A stretch of DNA of 64,000 nt from Ampelocalamus luodianensis. Taxonomy: Eukaryota; Streptophyta; Magnoliopsida; Poales; Poaceae. Below, in pieces: positions 34,348-46,578 of this stretch (positions are counted from its first letter, which is position 1; every line of letters starts with the position of its first letter). The notes under the pieces are model-generated. The model saw only the letters and a list, made by a program, of their open reading frames with translations, had not been told where the DNA came from and did not search any database. Location of the stretch: contig CM070625.1 of assembly GCA_036346255.1 (NCBI GenBank), forward strand, positions 19,863,488 through 19,927,487. The letters run 5' to 3'. A program made the translations under genes and the position numbers.

Positions 34348-35600
34348 TTTTTGAACTGGAAATTCCGATTTCTATTAACTAGATAGTCTCAGTCGCCCAT
34401 CTATTGTTCTCATCTTCTCCTTTCCTCCAACAGTCAGGTTTCCTGGATCCTTCGCATTCCAGGCCTCCAGCCCCAGCTTGCTCGGAAGACTTTGTTTGCA
34501 ATTTGCTCTAACAGCTTGGCCCCCACTGTAGCGCTGCTTCTTCCTCTTTTCTCTGCAATTCAGCTCACATTTTTAACCAATGGCACATTAACATAACAAT
34601 TGCAAGTGGGTCAGAAGGCAATTTATTTTGGATGCAAGCTTTATTTCGAGTCTTCCAGATCGCCCACATAATCAGCTATTCCCACAGTAACCAGGTTTTT
34701 CATCTTGAAATTCTTAAGCCAAACCTCAAACATATGAGAAGCGCTTACAGGAACAGAATTAAAACCAAAGGCACATCTTGCCGTGTTCCACAGAAGCATT
34801 GCCAACGGACAGATAAAAAAAAGATGATCCATAGTTCCATTCAACCCACAGATGATCCATAGTTTCTATCGCTTTCTCAGTCACTTGACTACTTCCAGGA
34901 ACATCAGCTGTAGCTAACATCTGATTAAGAGATACCTGACTGTGAGCAGTACGTCTAACCTCCTTTCTGACCATGATCTTGCTTCTGCTGCTGTTGATGT
35001 GTCTCGGTCGCCAAATTCTGTTGATCGCTCATAATCTGATATCTAGGAACAGGTTGATATTGTTGTTTTCGATTACCACGATTCCCAATCCCAGCCTGCC
35101 CATGAAACTCGTCTGGAAATTGGTCCTGCCCAATACCAGGTGAACCAGCTCCTCCCTGATTGGATTGCACCTGCCACTGAGTTTGCTGAGCACGTCCTCC
35201 TCCTTGCATCCCTTGTGGTACCGGATGATTTACATTGCTACCACCATGGTTCCTTGCAGGCAGATTTGGCCTACGATCCTGCCAATCCCAGCCGAATCGA
35301 TTGCTCCCATAGCCTCCAGGTTGTCCCGGGCATCTGCCATAACCCATCCTCGGGCACCAGTAACCTCCCCCTTGTTCTGTCATGCTGCTTTTGCTAACCA
35401 TAGGATCGTGAGGTTTCGCAGGACTCACCGCAACTTGGGCAAAATTTCTCTGACCCCCCTCCAATTGTTCCTTGCCACTTCGCCGCCACTCATCCGCTCG
35501 CGCCGCCGCCTGCAGTCCTGGATCCCCCACCCGCGCAGTGCGCAGACACCCGACACCACCCACCACAATAATTCACCCTAGGAAGCGGGTCTCGCCGCCA
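34348..35600 (-). mobile_element. Truncated non-LTR retrotransposon (LINE) with internal deletion
   Basis: On the minus strand, 35566-34955 is a 203-codon frame rich in Gly, Gln, Asn and Pro (for example RNHGGSNVNHPVPQG), like the disordered first ORF of plant LINEs. It is followed closely at 34844-34641 by MDHLFFICPLAMLLWNTARC, the end of a reverse-transcriptase zinc-binding region (usual form HLFF-C-x-x-A-x-x-x-W), after which the frame shifts. The endonuclease and reverse-transcriptase core that should lie between them are absent. An A-rich tail is suggested at 34355-34348. The copy is dead. Confidence 0.6.
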
Positions 35601-36757
35601 TAGATGTTGGTGGTAAGAGGTTTGGTGGTAGAAGGAATCAAAGCGGAGCTCTGCAGTAGACGCACCCACCATTCCTTCCTCCTGATGCCACGCGTCTGAT
35701 GGAGATGTGAGATGTCGGCAGGGGTGCCTGGGTCGCACCCGCTCTCCTCGGCCCATCCATTCGTATACAGATAGATAACTCATCAGGATTCAGAACTGCC
35801 GGTGAGGCTTAGGTCATAGCATCCATCTCTCATGAACATTATGGTAGTAACTTCAACATGGGGAACACGATCGACTCACACGACCCAAAGAAAGAACCCT
35901 GGGCCTTCGCATTGCGATTTTAGTTAGGAATGGGTCATTGGGCTCACCAACGAGATCCTTCCATGCTTTTCCCCTCCACTTTTCTCCGCTTTTCTAGTTG
36001 TTTTTAGTGGTTAGGGTCTTGAATGATTCCAGCATGTGGTTAGTTGTGAATTGGCACCCAGCCATGCAAAAAAAGCTGGACAGTGATGCACTACCAAGCA
36101 GGTTGTCCCATCCATTACACATGCCCAACTGAAACCAGTAATGCTTTGCTTAATTTTAATTTCCTGTTCCCATGAGGCCATCAAGATCTCAACAATGGCT
36201 TATGAGTATTTGACTGAGACATGAAAACCACAAGACATTTCAGAAATACAAATTTGCAAATAGCATTGCTCGTATTCAAAGGATATATAGAACAAGGCAG
36301 TTGGGAAGAGAATTAGAGAATGAATGATGAGACTTCAAATGCAACGAGTGGCAAATCATATGAGTAGAACATCACATCAACTAGTATAACAGAAGGGGCA
36401 GCAAGTCAAACGTGACAAAATGAAATTGCTGATTACCATACAAAATGCAGAAAATTTCAAACTTTGCCTAAACAATTGTACTTGTTCAATTAATTCCCTC
36501 TACATTGCAATTCAAGCAAGAACCTCCTCGTACATATCTAGTTAAATATACTGCGACTGCATCTCTATCAGAAATTTGAAGATACAAGGAAAGATGAACA
36601 AAATAATCTTACATCCCTGCAGTACATACACAACTGTAGCTATGTCGTGGCATCTGTATGATATGTCCATAGGGAGGAAAGATCAAACGAGCGGGGCGCC
36701 GAGAGAGCAATCCTGGCAACTCCGTTCCCTGCTATTGTTGTGAATTGCCGCAACTCT
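35601..36757. other. Spacer and GOST 3' flank
   Basis: No gene found. The last few hundred bases before 36758 are the 3' flank of the minus-strand GOST gene and probably contain its 3' untranslated region. Confidence 0.45.
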
Positions 36758-38119
36758 TCAAAGCTCGATCTCCTCTTCCCGCAACACCATCTCGGCAGCC
36801 TCCTCCTCATCATCGTCGAGAGAAAAGTAATTGCTCCTCTCGGCCGGCATGAATGTGTAGAACATGAACAGGTAGAACGCCATTGTGGCCACCTCCTCGG
36901 CCAAGACGCTCACCCACCGGTACTGGTAATTGGCAATGGTCTTGAGGGCATACACGATGACCCTGGTGAAGTACAAGTACCCAATCACTACGATGTAGAA
37001 CTGCCGGAACAGAGTGAGCTTGGAAAGATTCCGCGCCGCCTTGCCGTCGGTCTTGGACGTCTCCCGGAGCGACCGCATGGACCAGACAACTGGGAAAAGC
37101 ACAGCGCAACAGCACGCGACGTCCACGAACAGAAAGATCTGGTTCCATGTCGCCCACCCCTGCGAGAATGGCCCGGTCTCCCCAATCACCGCGGCGGCGA
37201 TGTTCGCCGTGACCTGCAGCGGGATCACCACCATGAGCACCTTCTTCTCCCGGTCCTGCAAGAAGGGCTTCAGGAACGACCACCCTGTGCCAACCAGCAC
37301 GATCACCGCGAACAAGATGACGCCTTTCACGAGCTGGAAGACGTAGAACGCCACGTCCCAGCCGTGCGGCGTCCCGGTGACGCGGATGTAGTGCTGGTCC
37401 TCGGCGGCCGAGATGCAGTAGAGAAGGCGCGCGACGAGCAGCCCGGACATGAGGTGGTGGATTTGGTTCGCCGAGACGCGGTCGCGGGAGAGGGTGAGGT
37501 ACCCCCACGCGGCGAGGAACGCGGCGTAGCAGAAGGCGAAGAAGCCGTAGATGGCCGGGACGGGCGCCTGGCCGACGGAGAGGTAGTCCTTGGAGCCGTC
37601 AGGGTTGGCATTGTACATCTCGGTGCGGACTTTCATGGTGACCAGCGACTCCGGCGCGCAGTTGGCGAAGTAGAGGCTGTACTCGTCGGGGTGGGTGACC
37701 GGAAAGGACTTGTTGTATTGGCCGCCCTTCATGTCGTGGAAGGTGAAGAGGGTCTTCACGTAGGGGCTCGAGAGGACGCATCCGGAGACATCAGGCTCGT
37801 CGGCGCCGCTCGCCGCCTCCTCGCGCCTATCCGGCTGCGGCCGCTCCCGCGACTCGTAGATGGCCTGGAAGAGGGACTCGTCGGAGAGGAGGAAGAATCC
37901 GATCTGCTTGGGGTCCGCCCGGGCGAAGGAGGAAGAGACGCCCGCGCTGGAGACGATGATCCTCACCGCGCCGGTCTTGGAGAAGCCGAACTTCTCGAAC
38001 AGGATGGACGGGCGCGGATCCTCCCGGAAGGAATCGGACTTGATCTCCGCCGCCGCGGGGAAGGTGAGGGCTCCCGCGACGGCGAGGATGAGTGGGAGGC
38101 AGGCGGCGGCGGCGGCCAT
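36758..38119 (-). CDS. Lung seven-transmembrane receptor-like protein (GOST family, GPR107/108-like)
   Basis: A single exon encodes 453 residues. MAAAAACLPLILAVAGALTF at the start is a signal peptide with likely cleavage near residue 24. Residues 25-175 form the lumenal GOLD-like domain, with two cysteines in GCVLSSPYV and FANCAPESL that could pair. Seven hydrophobic segments follow from IYGFFAFCYAAFLAAWGYL (about 178) to AFYLFMFYTFMPAERSNYF (about 425). The tail is acidic (DDDEEEAAEM). Members sit in Golgi, trans-Golgi or plasma membrane. Plant versions (Arabidopsis CAND6/CAND7 type) have been called candidate GPCRs, but GOST proteins are now viewed mainly as trafficking chaperones. No frame defect is present. 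The long open frame on the opposite strand is a composition effect. Confidence 0.95.
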   Translation of the reverse strand: MAAAAACLPLILAVAGALTFPAAAEIKSDSFREDPRPSILFEKFGFSKTGAVRIIVSSAGVSSSFARADPKQIGFFLLSDESLFQAIYESRERPQPDRREEAASGADEPDVSGCVLSSPYVKTLFTFHDMKGGQYNKSFPVTHPDEYSLYFANCAPESLVTMKVRTEMYNANPDGSKDYLSVGQAPVPAIYGFFAFCYAAFLAAWGYLTLSRDRVSANQIHHLMSGLLVARLLYCISAAEDQHYIRVTGTPHGWDVAFYVFQLVKGVILFAVIVLVGTGWSFLKPFLQDREKKVLMVVIPLQVTANIAAAVIGETGPFSQGWATWNQIFLFVDVACCCAVLFPVVWSMRSLRETSKTDGKAARNLSKLTLFRQFYIVVIGYLYFTRVIVYALKTIANYQYRWVSVLAEEVATMAFYLFMFYTFMPAERSNYFSLDDDEEEAAEMVLREEEIEL

Positions 38120-38469
38120 GGCGAGATCTGTGGGGGCGGCGGAGGCGGGCGAAATGCGTGGGTGTGTGTCGGTGTGCGCGTGGTGACGCGGCGATAAGGC
38201 CTTATGTGGTGGCAGCGCAGGGGTCGGATGCGCTTTGAGATTGGTGCTTGTTCGGTGGGTGGTTGACTTGGGGGAAGGTAGCCAGGAAGTGACGGGGAAA
38301 GGTTGAGGCGAACGTGGTGGTTTTGTTCTGGACTTCTGGGTCGTGTTGCCTCGTTTGGCACTACTTCAGTCGTATTCGTAGTCCTGGAATGGTCTGCGTG
38401 TTTTTCCTGTTTCATCACGCTCTTGAGTCATGAGTTGTGAATCACGGTGAGCTCCTGCACCAGATAATT
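38120..38469. other. GOST promoter region and 5' leader
   Basis: Upstream of the minus-strand GOST gene. No clear TATA box was found. Confidence 0.4.
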
Positions 38470-40000
38470 TGTTAGAGATATGCGAAATATTTTAATTCCA
38501 AATTTTTAATAATTATATAAAATAATACTAACAACAAGCAACATATTGTACCTCGAAATATACACGAGAATATGATTATAACAAAGTCGTTCGGTCGCAC
38601 AAACGACTTACAATCGGGCATGATAAGGAACAGGAAGCGGCGCTGACGCGGTCGTGGAAGTAGACATCATCGAGGAAGAAGCCGTGTGGTCGCGCAGATA
38701 CGCTGCCCAGAAATCTTATTTCTACCCGTGTAGGTATTCTCTGCGACAGTAGTTCTCTGCAACAATGGTTCGAAGATATCCACTCTCCTTACTTCCAGGT
38801 GCACACTGACGAGGAAGGCTGATGTGGTACAACAGCTCAACACTACAACACAATTCACTAGAGGAGGAAGACGAAGTAAGAAAGAAATGGAGAAATTCTT
38901 TTCTTTTTCATTTTGGACGTACCAAGGCCCGTATAACAATAAAATATTTACTCTCTAGTAACTGCTGTAATGAATCTGAATTAAGTCACTGGTATCTACT
39001 AATTCAAATCAATTAATTGCATTTTTGCGGTGTTTAATGGCCCCAACCCGTTCACACAAAAGCATATAGAAATGCATTGTTAGCTCTGGACCATTTACAA
39101 CCAGCTAGTAACTTCTTACGACCAATAACTGGTCATAACCAGCCCGTAACTTCTTACGATCAGGTTGTAACGATCCTTGACCAAGTGGTAGTCACTTACA
39201 ACCAACTTAAATATCTTTACAACTAGTTTGTATATTGATGAACCACGGAGGTCCTAATTTTGGTCCGATCTTTCGATGAGAAGGTAAGTTCGGTAGTAGT
39301 CGCTCAACTCTCACGATCCTGGCTACGAACTTGCAAGGCTCAAAATCACGCAATCGCTGAACTGCTCGACAAGTCATTATCAACCGTACATGAATACCCG
39401 GTTGACATGGTCACGAAGATCGATTCCTGTATACACCGAAAAAGCACACAAGAATAAGATAAATAAGCAATCTGAAATTACGAATATGAATCAAATGTAT
39501 TGATAATTGGGGTTTCGAAGAACAATACCGCTGTTGATCTCGCCGAACAAGAGGACAAAGTATAAAGTAGCAAAGCTAAACTTTAATCTAACAAAACCCA
39601 AGCAATTAGAAAGGGTGGCGGCTACTATGTATAGGAGAAAGGGGTGACGGCCGTGGGTGTTGTTCACGTGTGAACAGTACCACATGAACAGTACCAAAAA
39701 CCCTAGGTGGTCGCCCACATGGGCCATATGGGTCATATAGGTCAAATCAGTCAATTCATTATAAAGCCCATGGGTCAATTGATGACGCAACACTATGACA
39801 TGTAGACGTAGCACCATGGTATGTAGACGAAGCTCAGCGGTCCAACTGAAAAATATGGCAGTGCAGTAGCCGAAAGTACTTTCGAAAGAGATGTGATTAA
39901 AGTAGAGAATGCAATGCAGCGAGTCGAAGTAGTGGTTGCATCCTTAAGGTTGATGTCCTCGTCATATATGGCCGCAACCATGTAGTAGCCTTTTACATCT
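38470..40000 (-). mobile_element. Probable LTR retrotransposon remnant or solo LTR
   Basis: The stretch begins TGTTAGAGATATGC, a possible LTR edge (its complement ends in TCTCTAACA). It carries blocks typical of grass LTR leaders, such as gtcgcgcagatacgctg and tctacccgtgtaggtatt near 38690-38740. No coding domains, paired LTR or target duplications were found, and the far end is not defined. Confidence 0.3.
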
Positions 40001-40035
40001 GGGCATGACTTATCCTGATCAGTTCGTGATCATGC

Positions 40036-40801
40036 ATAGGGGTGTAAACGGTCGAATTTGAATCGGATATTGGTCAAACCATATTCATTTCCATATAACT
40101 TTAGTCGGATTCGAATGTTAATCGGATGTACACCGAATTCGAATTCGAATCGGATGTGCACCGAATACGAATTCGAATCGGATTTTGGACTCAATTCGAT
40201 CAAATTCGAGTGCCTTTCATGGTTAACAACAAATTGAAAGGCTTTTTATGGAGCATTGCAATTGTATCATGGGAGCTAATAAAACGTATCACTAGATGAC
40301 TATAACTATTAGAGGTAATGTTTCATGAGAGCAACATTATAGTACCACCACTAATCCAATCGTGTGGTGATTAATTGATGACATAACAAGAGGGCATAAT
40401 ATATGTTAGTTCTCGCATGCGACCATCCAGTTCCAAAATAACAACACATGCGCATGCGTGCACGCAGTGCATCTTTGCGCTATTGGACCACATCGGTTGC
40501 ACCGAGTGGCCAGAAAGCGCGGTGCACATCGCTCTCGCTAGCCCACACGACCATAAGAGGACATAGTCCACTGGAGACATGGCACGCACCATACGGCAAT
40601 CGACCATTTTGGGAGTCTGGGCGAGTGTTATTAAGTCGAAATCATTCGGATATTCGAATTCAAATTCGAATATGACAGGGTGTGCCATACCGTATTCGAA
40701 TTCGATTAAGTATTCGGATGCTGAAATTCGTACCAAATAAGGATTTTATCGAATTCGGATGTCGGATATTTCGGATTATCCGTTGCCAACTTGCACCCCT
40801 A
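40036..40801. mobile_element. hAT-like non-autonomous DNA transposon (766 bp), perfect target duplication
   Basis: Starts TAGGGGTGTAAACGG and ends CACCCCTA. The 8-base target duplication atcatgca is exact at 40028-40035 and 40802-40809. Repeated CGAATTCGAAT and TCGGAT motifs crowd both ends in opposite orientation. The terminal TAGGGGTG matches the element at 16985-18127, so the two belong to related families. It encodes no transposase. Confidence 0.85.
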
Positions 40802-40809
40802 ATCATGCA

Positions 40810-41579
40810 CGACCAATCTATATTTGGTCAGACTGGTCAAACCAGTTATATTGCTTTCCACTACTTTGTTAAACCATGCATACTTTGGAATTTCCAAAGG
40901 AAATATATCTAGTAAATGGGCCGATTTCCAACAGAATTAGGCGTTAACGAATTCATGACAAAATCCTTCACATCCAAACAGGGCTGGTATGCGTCATGAT
41001 CCGAAAAGTTTCCGGATAGCCAGGAGCCCATGAGCAGCTTCTTCGACGAAATGGTTAGCAAATAGACGGGGTAATCAGTCAGCTAAATGATCGTGACACG
41101 AAATAAGCGAAGAATAAAAACAATAGTTCCATTTTGATGCCATGCGGAAATCTTGAGCATGACCTATCGCAATTTTTGCCAAGCTTTAGCTAAATCGATG
41201 TGATATGCGGATACGGTGTTCACTGTCTACAGAGTACTACAAACAAGGTTTTTTAGTACATGTCGGACGCACACACACCACACACACCTACATATGCGCG
41301 TTGGTGTGTTTTTAACACACGTTTAATTTAGAGCAGGAGCTAAATTCCACGAACGCGGACACGTATTTTGACCACTAAATATATCTACATAGTTTTACTT
41401 ACCTTGATTTATTAACCACGGGTAATGTGTTTTTTTTGGTAAACGTTTTTTAGATGGCCATGACTAAGCTATTACTAGATGACAGCGGTATTTGTTTCCC
41501 CTAAAACGAGAGTTATGGTAGTCGGCGGAAGGCAAAATCGAGTTTTGTGCTAATATAACACTGTTTATGAAATAATAAA
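40810..41579. other. Intergenic spacer, no gene
   Basis: Nothing supported here. The CACACA-rich stretch near 41270 is a short simple repeat. Confidence 0.45.
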
Positions 41580-42745
41580 TCTATTCTCCTTCGGACATCA
41601 AAACCAAAAATGGTACCGCGGACTCGTCGGTAAGCGACATGTGTCAAGTCTGTGCTCTAGGGGAAGAGACTTCCCTCGTCCACACGATTTAGTTGTAACC
41701 CCTCGTCTGGACACCTGTTGTAGTTAATTTATTCGTAATTAATTAGTCATAATTAATTTATTCATAATTAAGTAGTCATAATTTTTGTAATTAATTAATC
41801 ATAGTTAATTAGTCATAACTAATTTAGTTTTAATTAATTAGTTGTGGTTAGTTAGTCCAAATAAATTAGTTGTAATTATTAATTCTAAATTAATAATTAA
41901 TTATGACTAAATTAATAATACAACCTGATTTAATGTGCCCTGATTTTAGCCCGTAACTAATTTATAGTGCATGTGATAATACAACGTATGACCGATTCAC
42001 ACGTACTATTTGGAATGCGAGTTTTTTTTTTTGAAATTTTAATTTATTAATGCAAACTATTAAGGATTACAGTATGTTGTTAAGTAGACACTGATTATGC
42101 ACTTTGACATGTCCAACTCACCCGATCCACCCCGTACAAGACCGTCGCCAAAAAACACAAGCATGTTTTGCATATTCGATATTATCTAAAGTCACAACAA
42201 TCCAATGCATATGTTAGGAGCAATTCACCGTTCTTTACTATGCACAATCAAATAAATAGATCACACTATCTAGTCTACATTTCCTTGCCACCTCAAAATA
42301 ACTACACTTTGGTAATCATTATGGGCAAATTTAACCTAATCAGTGCATAATAAAAAAAACTACTAAGTTTTTGAAAACAAACTAACAATAACTAATTACG
42401 ACTAAATTAGTTATGACTAATTAATTAAAAATATTTAACTACGACTAATTAATTGTTACTAATTAATTAAAAATTACTTCTACTTAATTACAACTACTTA
42501 CGACTAATTAATTATGAATAAATTAATTACAATAGGGGATGTCCAGACCAGAGGTTACAACAAAATCGTATGAACGAGAGAAATCCCCCCTAGGGCACGA
42601 ACTTGGGACTTGGAAAGTTCCCTTCTCTGAAGTACGGATTTAGGAAGTCCTCTCCTTTAGTGCACAGATTTGACACATCTCACCTGCTGATGAGTCTGTG
42701 ATACTGTTTTTAGATTTAATCTCCAGAGAAAGCTATGTTTGATAT
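41580..42745. mobile_element. Foldback element with taattaattag-rich arms (about 1.2 kb)
   Basis: The left arm (about 41600-41930) and right arm (about 42370-42730) are inverted copies. Matching blocks include ACATGTGTCAAGTCTGTGC on the left against ACATCTCACC and TTTGACAC read inversely on the right, and GGGGATGTCCAGACC against GTCTGGACACC. The inner parts of both arms are built of repeated taattaattagt units. The centre (42050-42350) is single-copy and noncoding. Ends and target duplications are not sharply defined. Confidence 0.55.
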
Positions 42746-43130
42746 TTCACACACAAACGGTGCTACGTTTAGGGGTGCAAGTGGGTGTGGGCTATTCGCG
42801 AGTCCACTAAATCCGCCCCACAATAAACATCAGCTCGGTGAAGATGAATGCGGGGCAGGCAGGGCATATGGGTCCGGTCGACAGCAGCAGTGTTGGTAGC
42901 ACTGAATACGAGCTGCCGCAGCTCGACCGCCATTTTACAAAGCTGCGCAACAGTATGCGCGAGAACATGCCCAATTGTTTATTACCGTCAACTTCAACCA
43001 GTGAAATAGTGAACTTTTTTTTAGACGAGTTAACTGTTGGTGTTGATTGCACGAGTTAGTGAAGCATCAGTAATTAGGCTCGAGGGTTGTTCAGTGGTGT
43101 ATCCTGAAACAAAGCGCACGAGAAATTGCT
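42746..43130. other. Intergenic spacer, possible single hAT-like terminus
   Basis: TAGGGGTGCAAGTGG at about 42771 resembles the ends of the hAT-like elements at 16985 and 40036, but no partner end was found. No gene. Confidence 0.35.
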
Positions 43131-44060
43131 AACATGCTCTGCAAGACTTGATTTAACTTTCATATTGAGATGCCATCCCCAAATTACAAAGACATCTCTT
43201 AAATGTAGTACTGAAATAGATTAATTCCCTCAAGATTTACATGGGATTACAAATAAACTTTGGAAATCCTGATACGGTGAGGTCCGATTTTTTCGACGTA
43301 GAACCCTTGATAACCGGTATGTCTCCACGTAGCTGAACACCTCGTGTCAATATACAGACCCTCAACTCTTTGAAAATTCACCAACACACACTGGGATGCG
43401 ATTGCTGCTGACCATGAAGCAGAAATCACCAAGCTCCCAATTCCCAAACGGAACGACAGCTTGATCTTGATTGGAGAACAAAACGCTCAATCTCTATCAA
43501 TCTACCTCGTATGGCAATTGGAACAAGAGACAAGCATATGCTGTTCTTTAACTTTAAACGTTGATGAATACAATGGGGTGCTGATGTATTTAAGAGCGCC
43601 CCCACCTTTTCTCACGCCCACCTTTTCTTGGGCTTTTCTCATGACTTGGGCTTGCTTCCTTGGGCCAGCGCCTTGGTCTCCTCCTTGGCCGCATGGATCA
43701 TGGACTAGCGTCTCCGTCTCCTCATTTGATGGGCTCCCTTCCTCTCACGCCTGCCTCGTGGGGTCCATCGTTTTATGCAGCACCAAACAAGTCTTTGCAG
43801 CAACAATTCCTCCATTGTCTTGTTTTTGTTCTTCAAATCTGAGTCCACATAAAATACAAACTTTATGCAGAATAAAATTCTCATAAAAAATATTATTGTG
43901 CTCAACTATGAGTGAGTTCACTTCTTGTTGAAGTTGTTTGGCCCGTGCTCTAGTAATTGGCCCCGTAGGCAATTCTAGAGTGATATCTTGCTCTTGTGCT
44001 TGCTTAGATGAAGAATGATCAGCAGCTATAAGAGAAGATGGAAAGCTATAGATGCTCTCA
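43131..44060 (-). mobile_element. Ty3/gypsy retrotransposon 3' remnant
   Basis: On the minus strand, a frame from about 44060 to 43745 contains LPTGPITRARAKQLQQEVNS, the signature of the carboxy-terminal end of plant Ty3/gypsy polyproteins just before the 3' LTR. The sequence below 43745 has LTR character, but its edges were not determined. The protease, reverse transcriptase and integrase regions are missing, being cut off near 44060 where the unrelated gene fragment begins. Confidence 0.6.
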
Positions 44061-44183
44061 TCAAATCCCCTTCATCAAAATTTACTAGGGCTTACACATA
44101 AACTGCGGCTGATGGTTTGAATTTGATGATGGGAACAGAAAATAAGGATTGGTTTTGACGTTATTCTTCTTCTCATATCGGCA

Positions 44184-44812
44184 GATTGGAGTACATGCTA
44201 AGGAAACTAAAGATAACTGACTGGCAGCTGCTGGAACTTATCGGGCGACTGGAGGAAATCTTGTATAGGAAATTCCCAAACAAGGTATTGCTCTTTCATT
44301 ATTTCTTTTCTTTTCTTTTTTCCTTTTGAGATCTAGTCTACAAGCGATCAAATCCTTTTCTGGGCAAAAGTAAATCTCAGGATTTGATATTCATTTTGTT
44401 TGAGCAGAATGACTACTACAATATGACGAAAAGACCAATCGAGCCACAATTTCATTTTGCTATTAAGGCCTTCAATGGTCAGAACCAACAGAACCGACAA
44501 AAGCAACAAATGTCAAGGAAGGTAGGATCAAACTTCTTGCTAGTTCAGATGAACCGTCTAGTGGAATTGGCTGAGAAACAACATTCAAGTTTCCTAGACT
44601 TTTGCACCCGAGTTAACCCTCCAGGGTGTAGCATTCCAGATGTCATGACATTGGTCTCTGAATGTGGGGCAGCTTATGGGACTAATGAACATTTCATTGC
44701 AACTAAATTGTTTGTCAAGAGAGAGCAAGGGGAAATGTTTCTCACCATCCCCACAGCTAAAGACCGTCTCGAGTGGCTTAGAAGGAAGTACAATGCCAAG
44801 TATGGGCATTAG
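44184..44812 (+). pseudogene. 3' part of an unrecognised plant gene (two exons), 5' end missing
   Basis: An exon at about 44184-44284, after a TCGGCAG acceptor, reads LEYMLRKLKITDWQLLELI and ends FPNK before a GTATTG donor. A second exon, about 44409-44812, continues NDYYNMTKRPIEPQFHFA and ends KRKYNAKYGH-like at a stop codon. Amphipathic, helix-rich sequence with RLEWLRRKYNAKYGH at the end recalls the tails of plant Myb/SANT-like, transposase-associated proteins, but I do not recognise the family with confidence. No start codon or upstream exons are visible. The gypsy remnant lies directly upstream, so this is probably a truncated gene. Confidence 0.45.
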
Positions 44813-44815
44813 TTG

Positions 44816-45919
44816 AATAATATTAGAATGCCATCAAAGACTTTCCTTTTTGGCTGTGTGCCTTGTGTTCAACTCAACACTGGTATTGATAATTGAATGC
44901 TGACAGTCACCGCCAATTGCTTCCAAAATCTTGATGTCTTCTTCCACAGCTTTGCTCATCTCACGGCGGGTGAGGACTAGCTGGTCAGTGCAGGCGTCCG
45001 AGCGCCTGCACCGAGGAGCCTGGGCCGCACGACGGCTATCGATCGTATCTGAGTTCCTGAATCCTGCCTGGCTCGTCTCGTCTAATCCACATCGTGATCC
45101 GGTTTCTCGCTGCTTCACATCTCTCGCGTATTCCAATTTCCAGGACGCAAGGCATGTGTGAGGCTGGCCCCCGGCCACACCACACACGGTACGGCAACGA
45201 CGACTCAATAGCTTCTGGAAGCACAAGGTCGCGTAGACAAACACGTTTGCTTCACGGCACCGGGCACTGCATCCGCAAAAGCAAAGACCAGCCGGGAGCG
45301 AAGTTACATCGCGGGGGCGTAGCCGTAAAGGCAAATGGGAGGAAAATGACGTGGACGTGGACGCGTACAAGTACTCATGTAGTCACAAAAGAGCAAAGTT
45401 TTAGATATTGGTATGATCAATTACTAATTTCTATTATAATATATTAATAAAACCTAATAAAATTATAACATGATGAAAGTATTTTTCTAAACAAATATAG
45501 ACATATTATTTTTACATATCCAATCTAAATATTCATCGAAATATCGACAGCTCGACAGCTAAAACCTATAAAAGTTTGATTGCACGTATCCTAAACCATT
45601 ACTCTTTTGTGACCGTAGACGGTAACACCGAACAGGAAAAGCAAACATTTTTGGAACCGGAGGTCAAGCATATCCCCGTGCGCAGATGCGCTTCCGTGAG
45701 TACCATTTCTTGCCAAACGGCTGAAACATGTGGGCAAGGTGCCAAGGTCCGCAGTCCGCGCGCCATATTTTTCCTCGCACATGCTTGGCACGATGAGGTA
45801 CTGAGGTACCGGTAATGCCCTTGCGTGTTTTCTGGCATCATAGGATAACGAATCGGTGGTGAAGCATGCAGCTGGCCCACATGTGACATGGGTGATGACA
45901 AGGTGTAACAGCCAGTCAA
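44816..45919. other. Intergenic spacer, no supported gene
   Basis: GC-rich to 45380, then AT-rich. The 178-codon minus frame at 44834-45370 and the frames around 45600-46000 show no domain, and their composition is not convincing. Confidence 0.4.
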
Positions 45920-46578
45920 CCATCTTACACCTTAGGGCATCCATGGGTGTGCCCCGAGAATGGGTCCTACGTAGGATAGAGCACTCAGGGTCAGCCCTAT
46001 ACATTGCACCAAGCGAAAAAAATAATTATTGGGACCGATCTCAAGCTTGAGACCCGGTTCTATCGAATAAAAAAACTACAGGTCCACCTGTCGAATGTAG
46101 ATGGTGTGAAGGGGATGATGCGATGTTTGTCGGTCGCTGTCATGAACAGTAGCATCACCATCGCCGGACCGAATCGACGTCGCCTCCGGATCCAGGGGCG
46201 AGGGAGGAGCATCGACTTCAAATTCAGCCGCCGTGAGTGACGCTGCGCTGAACCTTCACCAAGCGCGGCTTGCTGGTCTTCGCTTGTTGTCGACTTGCCA
46301 TTGACCGAGGGAGTCATGCTGGGAGAACGAGGGAAGGGCGCCAACGGAGATGGATTGGCAGTGAGAGCACCATGGAGATGGGAGAGATGGGGCTGGGAGG
46401 GGAGAGGGAAAGATGAGGGCGAAAGTGGGGGGGGGGGCGTCAATGGCTATTCTATTAAAGCATGGGGACCACCTTAATACCCACATGGATCATATATATT
46501 GTAGAATATTGCACTAAGCCATGTCAGCCCACCTTAATTAAGACCTCTTCGGGCTCCATACATTGGAGATGCTCTTAG
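45920..46578. mobile_element. Possible MITE-type element with GGGCATCC/GAGCATCTCCAATG ends
   Basis: The right end reads, from outside, taagagcatctccaatgtatgg, a terminus type very common in plant DNA transposons. The left end has ttagggcatccatgggtg, an imperfect match. The interior has a GC-rich stretch at 46190-46440 with proline-rich spurious frames. Target duplications were not resolved. Confidence 0.35.

Noticed and set aside
36740..38197. 485-codon open frame on the plus strand opposite the GOST gene
   Set aside because: It is rich in Arg, Glu, Gly and Val from reverse-reading GC-rich codons, has no domain, and lies exactly over a well-supported minus-strand gene.
44834..45370. 178-codon minus frame
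   Set aside because: No recognisable domain and no splice or promoter context. Some residues at its end look gene-like, but there is not enough to report a gene.
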